Part shown: piece by piece, positions 15,415 through 22,254 of the stretch | Numbering within the stretch: the stretch's first letter is position 1 | Layout: every line of letters begins with the position of its first letter | NCBI GenBank assembly: GCA_937900045.1 | Contig: CALCEB010000018.1 | Span: forward strand, 1 to 32,882 | From: an uncultured Acidobacteriota bacterium | GTDB taxonomy: Bacteria > Acidobacteriota > Terriglobia > UBA7540 | Direction of reading: 5' to 3' | DNA length: 32,882 nt | Position numbers and translations under genes: made by a program | The notes under the pieces: generated by a model | The model's database searches: none | The model's input: only the letters and a program-made list of their open reading frames with translations | What the model was told of the DNA's origin: nothing

Positions 15415-16086
15415 TTATTTGCCGCCTAGTTTGTCAATGCGAAGGTGGCGGAGGATTTCCTCCGCTGTTGTTGTCCTATTGTCCGTAATCAGAATCACTG
15501 CTTCCAAGAACGCGATGATAGAGGGAAACGCGGCCAAGAGCGCTTCTTCGTCATGTCCTTGAGTAAGCACACCAAAAGTGTTTGCATGCACTTCTAACGA
15601 GTCGAACCGGTAAACAATGTCATAAAGCTTCTCCAAGCCTGATTCTTTGGCGATCTGCTCGACCGTCTTCTTTATTACTATCAGTTTACTCAGTTCAGGC
15701 ATGAGGGTCGCGGTTACGTTCTCCCCGGTGGATTTCTTGACTATCTTGGCGCGGCCACGGTGCAGTTGAACCTGAGCCCCTTTCGCCAGCTCCGCTGTCG
15801 CTGAATACCTAGCGTATTCGGCCGCGCCCCCTTCAGACCGTGAAATCCAAAACAGTCGGAAAAAATCCTCGCAGAGCACACGGCTCAAGATAAGAATCGG
15901 CGTCCTCAGATCGGCAATGCGAAAACATGCCTCGCCGATTTGAATTGCACGATTTACGAAGTGGAGAATTATTCTGTCTTGCACCTTGGCTGAGTAGCAG
16001 AGGCCCGGGAGATTGGCACGGGCCTTGAGATGATCGATCGTCTGGCGCACCTCAAGAAGGTACTGGTCTTTTGCTTTTCTTGCCAC
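15415..16086 (-). CDS. DUF5677-like helical protein
   Basis: This 223-aa predicted soluble, mostly helical protein has no signal or membrane segment. A middle block, ILSRVLCEDFFRLFW then AAEYARYSATAELAK, and a later YDIVYRFDSLEVHANTFG (about 157-174) recall DUF5677 proteins, where an arginine/glutamate helix, a Y-x-x-Y block and a Tyr-Arg...Ser..His motif are conserved. The function of that family is not established. The assignment is by eye and only moderate. ATG 16086 has no clear ribosome binding site. It is the downstream gene on this strand, 292 bp from the split unknown gene, and is separated from it by a REP-like copy, so co-transcription is uncertain. Composition is less GC-rich than flanking housekeeping genes, suggesting transfer. 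Confidence 0.55.
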   Translation of the reverse strand: MARKAKDQYLLEVRQTIDHLKARANLPGLCYSAKVQDRIILHFVNRAIQIGEACFRIADLRTPILILSRVLCEDFFRLFWISRSEGGAAEYARYSATAELAKGAQVQLHRGRAKIVKKSTGENVTATLMPELSKLIVIKKTVEQIAKESGLEKLYDIVYRFDSLEVHANTFGVLTQGHDEEALLAAFPSIIAFLEAVILITDNRTTTAEEILRHLRIDKLGGK

Positions 16087-16287
16087 AAACAGTCTCCAAC
16101 TTTATCTCTGAGTGTTCCCGCAATCCTCGACGGCGTGTGGGGCGACCTTGCTGGCCGGTCACAACTGACCAACGTAGTACGGACGTGTGCTTTGGGTCCG
16201 CGGCCTGGCCGCGGAGGTGAGGGGAATCGGCCGTCCGGTGCGGTGCTGAGGCAACAAAGAATCGAGCCCACGAGTCCTGGCGACCGC

Positions 16288-16323
16288 GAAAAGCCGCGCA
16301 ACTACAAAACAGGTCCGCCCTAG
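16288..16323 (+). repeat. REP-like repeat, copy A
   Basis: GAAAAGCCGCG starts the tract and CAGGTCCGCCCTAG ends it. It matches the better-formed copy at 17973-18008, including the preceding CTGGCGA, with several substitutions that weaken the stem. It sits between the DUF5677-like gene and the split unknown gene. Confidence 0.6.
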
Positions 16324-16378
16324 CCTTGCTTGGTAGTATCTCGTATCGTCATAAGTAGTGCTCCAGAGGCTCAAGTCG

Positions 16379-17227
16379 TTAGAGTTTGATTTTTCCCTGT
16401 TCGAGCCAGTCGGGCGGATGATAGCCTGCGGATCTGACCGCCGGGTGATTCGAGAGCATGAGACGCAGGGCTTGCACGGCTCGATAAGCGGATACCATCA
16501 AATCCTTTTGCTTTTTGAAATACTCTTCGTTGTATTCATCTGGGTTGATTTTGTGAGCGGGCGCTTGCCGTTCGGTACGAATCCCCCTGAGCGCTCTGAA
16601 GACCGCCGCTAGGGCATTGGGATCTCTAGGATGGTAGAAGGTGTTAAACCATTTCTCGAGAAGCTTGATGGTTTGTTGGCTGATATCTTCGCCGCGCTCG
16701 TCTGTAAACGAAATATCGTCCTTGAAGAATGTAGTATTAATGTTCCCGGGAACCAACTTCTCGAGAATCATCGTGAAGTCGTCGTAGCTGCGGAGAGTCG
16801 GCCGTAAGAGGTGATTAAAATTGGGCAGCTCATTGCGCTCGTATTCCTTCTTGAAGAGAGGCGGCTTGCCGATCGGGGCGCAGAGAACGTTCACCTGTCT
16901 CTCTTCTTCCAACAGGGCTTCGTATATTGAACAGTTATCGGTGAACTCTCCCCGGAGAGTCCTGTCCATGTAGTCCTTGTCCATCCGGAAGTCACCTGAG
17001 ATCTGATGGGATTCCCAATGCTTCTGATGGCGAGCCGAAAGATGGTGAAGGTAATACAAGAAAACAAATACGGCCCTCCGGTGGCTGCCTGGTTCGTAGG
17101 CGTAGCTAAGCGTCTGTACTGAGACTTTTTCCTCTTCTGGCGTATTCGGATCCGAGTAATATTCGTCTCCAATTGACAACCTCATCGAGGTCCCGTCGTC
17201 ATAGACCCGGTATCGGGGATCTTTCAC
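16379..17227 (-). CDS. Unknown protein, C-terminal part (probably frameshifted from upstream frame)
   Basis: 282 aa, no recognised domain. It has no signal peptide. A possible helical hydrophobic core is seen in HRRAVFVFLYYLHHLSARHQ; the C-terminal half is charged (EEERQ, EKWFNTFYHPRDPNALAAVF, YFKKQKDLMVSAYRAV). The apparent start is a GTG overlapping the upstream stop as GTGA. However, its first residues VKDPRYRVYDD read like a continuation of the upstream ending ELPVLER. Inserting one T after GAGCGT would give ...LER-Y-VKDPRYR in a single frame. A single 428-aa protein with a 1-nt deletion, or a sequencing error, is more likely than two coupled genes. Function is unknown. Confidence 0.6.
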   Translation of the reverse strand: MKDPRYRVYDDGTSMRLSIGDEYYSDPNTPEEEKVSVQTLSYAYEPGSHRRAVFVFLYYLHHLSARHQKHWESHQISGDFRMDKDYMDRTLRGEFTDNCSIYEALLEEERQVNVLCAPIGKPPLFKKEYERNELPNFNHLLRPTLRSYDDFTMILEKLVPGNINTTFFKDDISFTDERGEDISQQTIKLLEKWFNTFYHPRDPNALAAVFRALRGIRTERQAPAHKINPDEYNEEYFKKQKDLMVSAYRAVQALRLMLSNHPAVRSAGYHPPDWLEQGKIKL

Positions 17228-17667
17228 GTACGCTCCAGGACCGGAAGCTCAAAATAGCATTGATAGAGCTGCGGGTATCCTTCGAAAAGCATTCGAGAGA
17301 AGGGCCGGTCGTGGTAATTCTCCAGCTTCTTAACGCGAGGAGCGAGTGTCGCGAGTGTCGGATACAGAACGAGGGCATCCAGGGGTGACGCTTCCAGTGC
17401 AGCGATCTGCCGTTCCACGGAATCGTCGAAGGCCCTGATGTGTGGATTAACGTAAAGGGATATAGCCAAGGTCTCGTCTTGGATGAGGGATTTTAATTCC
17501 TGCTTGAGATCCGTTTCGCTTATGGAAAATTCTCTAACCAAGGTTGTGGCGGGCAGACCGTTGAAGTCCCCGGATTTATGATATTGCTCTATTACGCGCG
17601 CGACGGTGGCCTCAGTTGTATTTGTCACCGCGATAACACCCACATTGCTTAAGGTCGGATGACGCAA
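17224..17667 (-). CDS. Unknown protein, N-terminal part (probably same gene as 16379-17227)
   Basis: 147 aa starting at a TTG. The N-terminal part, TEATVARVIEQYHKSGDF then FSISETDLKQELKSLIQD, looks like a small helix-turn-helix or helical bundle. The end, FSRMLFEGYPQLYQCYFELP, looks truncated in mid-domain. It shares its frame-shifted continuation with the downstream reading (see that entry). The start is poorly supported: no ribosome binding site is visible, GTG codons at residues 9 and 14 are alternatives, and a REP-like repeat begins 7 bp upstream, so the native 5' end may have been lost. Function is unknown. Confidence 0.55.
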   Translation of the reverse strand: MRHPTLSNVGVIAVTNTTEATVARVIEQYHKSGDFNGLPATTLVREFSISETDLKQELKSLIQDETLAISLYVNPHIRAFDDSVERQIAALEASPLDALVLYPTLATLAPRVKKLENYHDRPFSRMLFEGYPQLYQCYFELPVLERT

Positions 17668-17673
17668 GCAAAC

Positions 17674-17708
17674 GTAGCGCGAACCTGTCTTTGAGGTCCG
17701 CGGCTTTC
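17674..17708 (-). repeat. REP-like repeat, copy B (inverted)
   Basis: Read on the minus strand it runs AAAGCCGCGGACCT ... CAGGT-CGCGCTAC. About 30 of 35 positions equal copy C at 17973-18008. It forms an imperfect stem (AGGTCCGCG against CGCGAACCT). It directly abuts the start of the unknown gene at 17667. Confidence 0.65.
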
Positions 17709-17972
17709 AGTTTCAAATCCTCACCTTCTCATCGGCTGGCAAACCCACGCGATCAATGGCCATGCCGCACCGCTTCACCTGTCCGGCAGCAGCCACCATC
17801 GGGAAATCGCGCGGCACGCGTAATCCGTTCCTCTAGCTTGTCGCTCGATCTCAGCGAATCCACGGCCACGAAGATGGTGCGCTCATAAAGGAGCGGACGC
17901 CACAGCCTGGACGTGCGATCAATCTACGCGCTATGCGGTTCGGACGCAATAGCGAACCGAGCTGGCGAGCGA
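17709..17972. other. Non-coding gap between inverted REP-like copies
   Basis: Sequence between copies B and C. On the minus strand one frame reads YERTIFVAVDSLRSSDKLEE, and another reads MAIDRVGLPADEKVRI before a stop. These look like degraded coding sequence, but no family is recognised and the frames are broken. No intact gene is called. Confidence 0.4.
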
Positions 17973-18008
17973 GAAAAGCCGCGGACCTAAAAATCAGGTC
18001 CGCGCTAC
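17973..18008 (+). repeat. REP-like repeat, copy C
   Basis: GAAAAGCCGCGGACCT, a five-base A/T-rich turn (AAAAA), then TCAGGTCCGCGCTAC. The GCGGACCT/AGGTCCGC arms pair perfectly, giving a stable hairpin about 125 bp before the S58 peptidase gene. It is the best-preserved of three related copies and is in inverted orientation to copy B. Confidence 0.7.
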
Positions 18009-18134
18009 CCACCGTCGAACAAAACTTCGCCCTCAACGCAGACATCACAAACCGATGTCTGCGCCAGCCGGGCGCCAAGCGATTGTGTTAGAATCCGTCC
18101 CCGTAACCAGAATCACCAATCAAGGAGCGCATGA

Positions 18135-19349
18135 ATGGCTGCCCGTCATTTTCCAAAACCTGCCGGAATCCTGATGGCCCTGTTTCTTGCTACGGCTCCG
18201 GCCATGGGCCAGGCGCATCCGGTGCGCGCCCGCGAACTGGGCGTTCCGTTTGACGGCACGCCCGGCCCGCTTGACGCCATCACGGATGTGAAAGGCGTCG
18301 AAGTGGGCTACACCACTTTGATCTCCGGCAACGGCAAGCTGGTGGTAGGTAAAGGTCCGGTGCGGACCGGCGTTACGGCCATTCTCCCCCGCGGCAAACA
18401 GAACTCCGACCCGGTTTTTGCCGGTTGGTTCTCACTGAATGGCAACGGCGAGATGACCGGCACAACGTGGGTGGAGGAATCAGGCTTCCTGGAAGGGCCG
18501 GTTATGATCACCAACACGCACAGCGTGGGCGTGGTGCGCGACGCGGTGATTGCCTGGCGCGTGAAGCACGGGCAGCCGGAAGGCTCTGAGTACTGGTGGT
18601 CCTTGCCGGTGGTGGCGGAGACCTATGATGGGTATTTGAACGATGTCAACGGCTTTCACGTTCACCCTGCCGACGCCTTCCACGCTCTGGATTCGGCCGC
18701 CTCCGGCCCGATTGCCGAGGGCGATGTGGGCGGCGGGACGGGCATGGTCTGCTACGAATTCAAAGGCGGCACCGGAACGGCTTCACGCAAGCTGGCGGCG
18801 CGCTATGGAGGCTATACGGTCGGGGTGCTGGTGCAGTGCAATTGCGGCAGCCGCGACCTGTTGCGGATCGCAGGCATTCCGGTGGGGCGGGAGATTCCCG
18901 GACCCAAGGTTTGGGCGAAGGCCTTGGGACCGGGCCGTGAGGACCACGGTTCCATCATCATCGTGATCGCCACGGATGCGCCGCTCATTGCGACCCAGAT
19001 GAAGCGGTTGGCGCGGCGTGCTACTCTCGGCTTGGCCCGCACTGGCAGCATCTCCGGCAACGGCTCGGGCGATATCTTTATTGCCTTTTCCACAGCCAAC
19101 CCCGGGGCCGCCAAGCCGGAAGGAATCCGCCACATTGAAATGGTCCCGAATGACCAGATGGATCCGCTTTTTGAAGCCACCGTGGAGGCCACTGAAGAAG
19201 CCATCGTCAATGCCATGGTCGCTGCCAAAACCATGACCGGCATCAACAATCACACGGTTCAGGCGCTTCCCCACGCCAAACTGCGGGACATTCTGAAGAA
19301 ATACAATCGCCTGGTGGAACCGGCGCACCCGGCGCCCGCAGGCAACTAA
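18135..19349 (+). CDS. S58/P1 family peptidase (DmpA-like aminopeptidase)
   Basis: This 404-aa Ntn-like hydrolase of the DmpA/BapA family cleaves N-terminal residues from peptides after self-processing into alpha and beta chains. A Sec signal (AGILMALFLATAPAMGQA, residues 10-27) indicates export. Family blocks are NAxTDVxGVxVGxTT-like DAITDVKGVEVGYTT (47-61), ITNTHSVGVVRDAV (125-138), EGDVGGGTGMVCYEFKGGTGTASR (split around 195-218), the processing site HGS with Ser273 as the presumed nucleophile in GSIIIVIATDAPL, and GNGSGDIFIAFST (308-320). All are in the expected order, so the enzyme should be active. ATG 18135 has AAGGAG 7 nt upstream; a nearer ATG at 18131 is out of frame. It stands alone on the plus strand and is convergent with the next genes. 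Confidence 0.93.
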   Translation: MAARHFPKPAGILMALFLATAPAMGQAHPVRARELGVPFDGTPGPLDAITDVKGVEVGYTTLISGNGKLVVGKGPVRTGVTAILPRGKQNSDPVFAGWFSLNGNGEMTGTTWVEESGFLEGPVMITNTHSVGVVRDAVIAWRVKHGQPEGSEYWWSLPVVAETYDGYLNDVNGFHVHPADAFHALDSAASGPIAEGDVGGGTGMVCYEFKGGTGTASRKLAARYGGYTVGVLVQCNCGSRDLLRIAGIPVGREIPGPKVWAKALGPGREDHGSIIIVIATDAPLIATQMKRLARRATLGLARTGSISGNGSGDIFIAFSTANPGAAKPEGIRHIEMVPNDQMDPLFEATVEATEEAIVNAMVAAKTMTGINNHTVQALPHAKLRDILKKYNRLVEPAHPAPAGN

Positions 19350-19386
19350 TTTTACGTTGTTAGGTTGAATCGGGCGGCGTCAGGGC

Positions 19387-19452
19387 ATGGCTTCAGCCAT
19401 TGCCAAACCCCACGACCAGAAGAATAGGCTTTAGCCGCTGATGGCTGAAAGC
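19387..19452. repeat. Stem-loop repeats between convergent genes
   Basis: ATGGCTTCAGCCAT (19387-19400) is a perfect 6-bp stem with a two-base centre. GCTTTAGCC-GCTGAT-GGCTGAAAGC (19428-19452) is a longer imperfect stem built of the same GGCT/AGCC words. They fill the gap between convergent genes and may act as a bidirectional terminator, though no T-run follows. Confidence 0.45.
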
Positions 19453-19460
19453 TGATCGCT

Positions 19461-19739
19461 TTAACTCACGTCCATCCAAATTTTGGTGGCGGATGCCGAC
19501 TTGCCGGTTTCGTCCGTGGCGGTGATGGTCAGGTTGTGAGTGGCGCCGGTGCTGCCACTTCCTGCATGGGGAAATGTTCGTTCATAATGCACGGTTCCGG
19601 CCACCAGGCTGTCATCAGCCAGCGTGAATCCATCCATCTCGGTCACCACCTGGACGATGTTTTGCCCGTCGCTGGCATCGACGCAGACATCGATATTTTG
19701 CCCGATTGTAGCTCGTCCCTGGTTCAAGGTGAAACGCAT
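19461..19739 (-). CDS. Small beta-rich protein, Ig-like
   Basis: 92 aa with no signal peptide. Alternating hydrophobic strands (ATIGQNIDVCVDA, IVQVVTEMDGFTL, HNLTITATDETGKSASATKIWMDVS) and the ITATDETGKSAS motif resemble a single Ig-like or cadherin/PKD-type sandwich domain. GGGAGC lies 9-10 nt before the ATG. It is 72 nt downstream of dcd on the same strand. Function unknown; possibly a small secreted or binding module that uses another export route. Confidence 0.5.
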   Translation of the reverse strand: MRFTLNQGRATIGQNIDVCVDASDGQNIVQVVTEMDGFTLADDSLVAGTVHYERTFPHAGSGSTGATHNLTITATDETGKSASATKIWMDVS

Positions 19740-19811
19740 CTGGGTTTGCTCCCGGTTCGCCGCGGCGATGTCAACTGCAAGGGCCGATGGCAGCAGTCCC
19801 TCGGTCCGCCC

Positions 19812-20366
19812 CTATATTCTGGGCAAAACGATTCCCTGCTGCGATTGATACTTGCCTTTCTTGTCTTTATAGGAAATCTCGCAAGTCTCGTCGGACTCAA
19901 AGAAGACGATCTGGCAAAGGCCCTCGTTCGAATAGACCCGCGCCGGCAGCGGGGTGGTGTTGGAGATTTCAAGCGTGACGAAACCCTCCCACTCCGGCTC
20001 GAGCGGCGTCACGTTGACGATGATCCCGCAGCGCGCGTACGTCGATTTTCCCACACAAATGGTTAGGATGGTGCGCGGAATCTTGAAATATTCAACCGAC
20101 CGCGCCAGCGCAAACGAATTGGGCGGAACAATGCAGACATCGCCTTTGAACTCCACAAATGAGCGGGGATCAAACTGCTTGGGGTCTACCATGGTACTGT
20201 TGACGTTGGTAAAAATCTTGAACTCGTCCGCCACTCGCAGGTCGTAGCCATAGGAAGACAGGCCGTAGGAGATCACCCCTTGGCGTACCTGGCTCTCCGC
20301 GAACGGATGGATCATATCTTGCTCGCGGACCATCTTTTTGATCCACCGGTCGTTCTTCACAGACAT
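19812..20366 (-). CDS. dcd: dCTP deaminase
   Basis: This 184-aa cytoplasmic homotrimer deaminates dCTP to dUTP, supplying dUMP for thymidylate synthesis; some relatives also hydrolyse dUTP. Motifs are SYGLSSYGYDLRVADEF (33-49), the substrate loop CVGKSTYARCGI (104-115, equivalent to RSSxARxG), and WEGFVTLEISN (126-136) with the presumed catalytic Glu133. NTTPLPARVYSNEGLCQIVFFE and the C-terminal KYQSQQG complete the fold. ATG 20366 matches family N-termini (DRWIKKM). An in-frame ATG at 20417 adds 17 residues and is less likely. Length is typical for this class. Confidence 0.93.
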   Translation of the reverse strand: MSVKNDRWIKKMVREQDMIHPFAESQVRQGVISYGLSSYGYDLRVADEFKIFTNVNSTMVDPKQFDPRSFVEFKGDVCIVPPNSFALARSVEYFKIPRTILTICVGKSTYARCGIIVNVTPLEPEWEGFVTLEISNTTPLPARVYSNEGLCQIVFFESDETCEISYKDKKGKYQSQQGIVLPRI

Positions 20367-20594
20367 CAGGCTTGCCTTTCTGGAAATGAAATCAGGCCGG
20401 AGCTGCTCATGAAGCACCGGCGTCTGCGATAGTTCGAGCCAGAATCATAATACAAGAAGCTGGGGCGGGCAACTTGCACCCGGGTGGCTCCACATCAACT
20501 ACGAGCAACCGGCCAAGTGAGCTGCGAGTGACTTGAACCACATTTTCTTGACACTTCCAGACCGGAAACTTACAATCCACAAGAGGAGGGGCAA

Positions 20595-20894
20595 TTGGAC
20601 CTGGACGACAAATTCAAGAAGTTGATCAAAGAACTGGGGCTTGCTATCAACGAGTCCCTGTCCGAGTCGGACCGGATTGCGGATGTGATCGGCAGAATTC
20701 GCGCCGCCGGTTACGACCTCTTTCTGGTTCTTGAAGTCACTATTGGATTTAACAAGCGCGGCGAGCCCGAGCAGGTCCACCGGCAGAAGCTCAGCCCATC
20801 CCGCCGCCGTGAGAAAGCCGAGTTCAGGCTGACAACTCAGGACGCGGCATTCCTTCGCGAGCTAAAAATCAGCGTGGATGACGATGGACGTTGA
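20595..20894 (+). CDS. Small hypothetical protein
   Basis: This 99-aa soluble protein is not recognised. It starts with TTG, supported by GGAGG at 20585-20589, 5 nt upstream, the strongest ribosome binding site nearby. Sequence: an acidic amphipathic start (LDDKFKKLIKELGLAI), a central LFLVLEVTIGF strand, then a basic region QKLSPSRRREKAEFRLT and an acidic tail. The last part (TTQDAAFLRELKISVDD) is helical. It is likely a small cytoplasmic regulatory or binding protein. A terminator-like hairpin follows at 20950. Confidence 0.6.
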   Translation: MDLDDKFKKLIKELGLAINESLSESDRIADVIGRIRAAGYDLFLVLEVTIGFNKRGEPEQVHRQKLSPSRRREKAEFRLTTQDAAFLRELKISVDDDGR

Positions 20895-20949
20895 TCTCTC
20901 TGGCCAATTGCTCTTTATCCTCTGAACTGCACATCACACGGGTCTCTCA

Positions 20950-20990
20950 AGCTTTCCGGAATAGTTCGGGAAAGCTCTCCTTGTTTTTTC
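20950..20990 (+). terminator. Candidate intrinsic terminator
   Basis: AGCTTTCCGGAA (20950-20961) and TTCGGGAAAGCT (20965-20976) pair at 11 of 12 positions around TAG. CTCC and then a T-rich tract (TTGTTTTTTC, 20981-20990) follow. It lies 55 bp after the small gene, on the correct strand. The 4-nt gap before the T-run weakens the call. Confidence 0.55.
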
Positions 20991-21179
20991 CTCTTCTGCG
21001 CTCAAAACATTCTGTTTGTGATACGGTTATTAGGCGGGACCGGCCTGATGATGGCATGGTTTGACGCAGGAATTAACACTATGAAAGCTCTTCCGCCAAG
21101 CTGCAGCGCCTTGCAAAGACCGGGGAAAGGCGGCCCGCTCCGGTGAACCAACGATGCTCTCAGGGGGCTTTGTGATTTG

Positions 21180-22190
21180 ATGCGTACAATTCTTGTGACC
21201 GGTTGTGCAGGATTTATCGGCTTTCATGTTTCCCGCCGCCTTCTAGCGGATGGAGAACGGGTTATAGGACTGGACAACCTCAATCCCTATTACGATCCCC
21301 AGTTGAAGCAAGCCCGCTTGAATCAGCTTGTTCCTCAAGCAGCTTTCACCTTCGTCAAGGCTGACCTGGCCGATCGTGTCCCCATGCAATTGCTTTTCAA
21401 GGAGCACAAATTCGATTGCGTCGTCCATCTCGCGGCGCAGGCCGGAGTTCGCTATTCGCTAAAGGATCCGCACGCCTATGTAGATTCCAACCTGGTTGGC
21501 TTTGTGAATATCCTTGAGGGCTGCCGTCACAGCGGCGCCGGACACCTGGTGTTTGCATCCTCCAGCTCGGTTTACGGAGCGAATACCCACATGCCTTTCT
21601 CCGTGCACGATGGCGCGAACCATCCGGTGAGCCTCTATGCCGCCACCAAAAAAGCCAATGAGATGATGGCGCATTCTTACGCGCACCTTTACCGGCTGCC
21701 GGCGACCGGACTGCGCTTTTTCACTGTCTACGGCCCGTGGGGACGGCCGGACATGGCGCTGTTTCTCTTCACTCGCGCCATCCTTGATGGCAGGCCGATT
21801 GACGTTTACAATTTCGGTAAGATGCGGCGGGATTTCACCTACATCGATGACATTGTGGAGGGTGTGGTCCGTGTCACGAACCACGTCGCGCAGCCCGATT
21901 CTGCATGGAACAGCGACCAGCCCGATCCGGCCTCAAGCCCGGCGCCCTATCGCCTCTATAATATCGGCAACACCCAACCGGCAGACCTCATGGACCTGAT
22001 CGAAGCCGTGGAAAAGAAACTCGGCAAGAAGGCCCAGAAAAATTTGCTGCCGATCGAACCCGGTGATGTGCCAGCGACCTGGTCAGACGTGGAGGACTTG
22101 GCGCGGGACACGGGCTTCAAGCCGCGAACCTCTATTGAAGAAGGCGTCAGCCGCTTTGTCGATTGGTACCGGGACTACTATGGCGTGTGA
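21180..22190 (+). CDS. NAD-dependent epimerase, UDP-glucuronate 4-epimerase type
   Basis: This 336-aa SDR-type epimerase probably converts UDP-glucuronate to UDP-galacturonate, a polysaccharide precursor. Features are the Rossmann TGCAGFIGFH (7-16), DNLNPYYDPQLKQAR (the extended loop typical of UDP-glucuronate epimerases), VVHLAAQAGVRYS, the SSSSVYG block, Y153-x3-K157 in SLYAATKKANE, RFFTVYGPWGRPDMALF, and NFGKMRRDFTYIDDIVEGVVR. The GPWGRPDMA and RDFTYIDDI blocks favour the UGAE/Cap1J/LspL subgroup over GalE. ATG 21180 is preferred over a TTG one codon earlier; AGGGGG lies about 12 nt upstream. It is 65 bp before asnB on the same strand, a surface-polysaccharide-like pairing. Confidence 0.9.
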   Translation: MRTILVTGCAGFIGFHVSRRLLADGERVIGLDNLNPYYDPQLKQARLNQLVPQAAFTFVKADLADRVPMQLLFKEHKFDCVVHLAAQAGVRYSLKDPHAYVDSNLVGFVNILEGCRHSGAGHLVFASSSSVYGANTHMPFSVHDGANHPVSLYAATKKANEMMAHSYAHLYRLPATGLRFFTVYGPWGRPDMALFLFTRAILDGRPIDVYNFGKMRRDFTYIDDIVEGVVRVTNHVAQPDSAWNSDQPDPASSPAPYRLYNIGNTQPADLMDLIEAVEKKLGKKAQKNLLPIEPGDVPATWSDVEDLARDTGFKPRTSIEEGVSRFVDWYRDYYGV

Positions 22191-22254
22191 CGGCCCGAAC
22201 CAGGAATCCCACTCTTCCATTGATTAATCTCTTACGTCAAGGACGCTTGCATTC

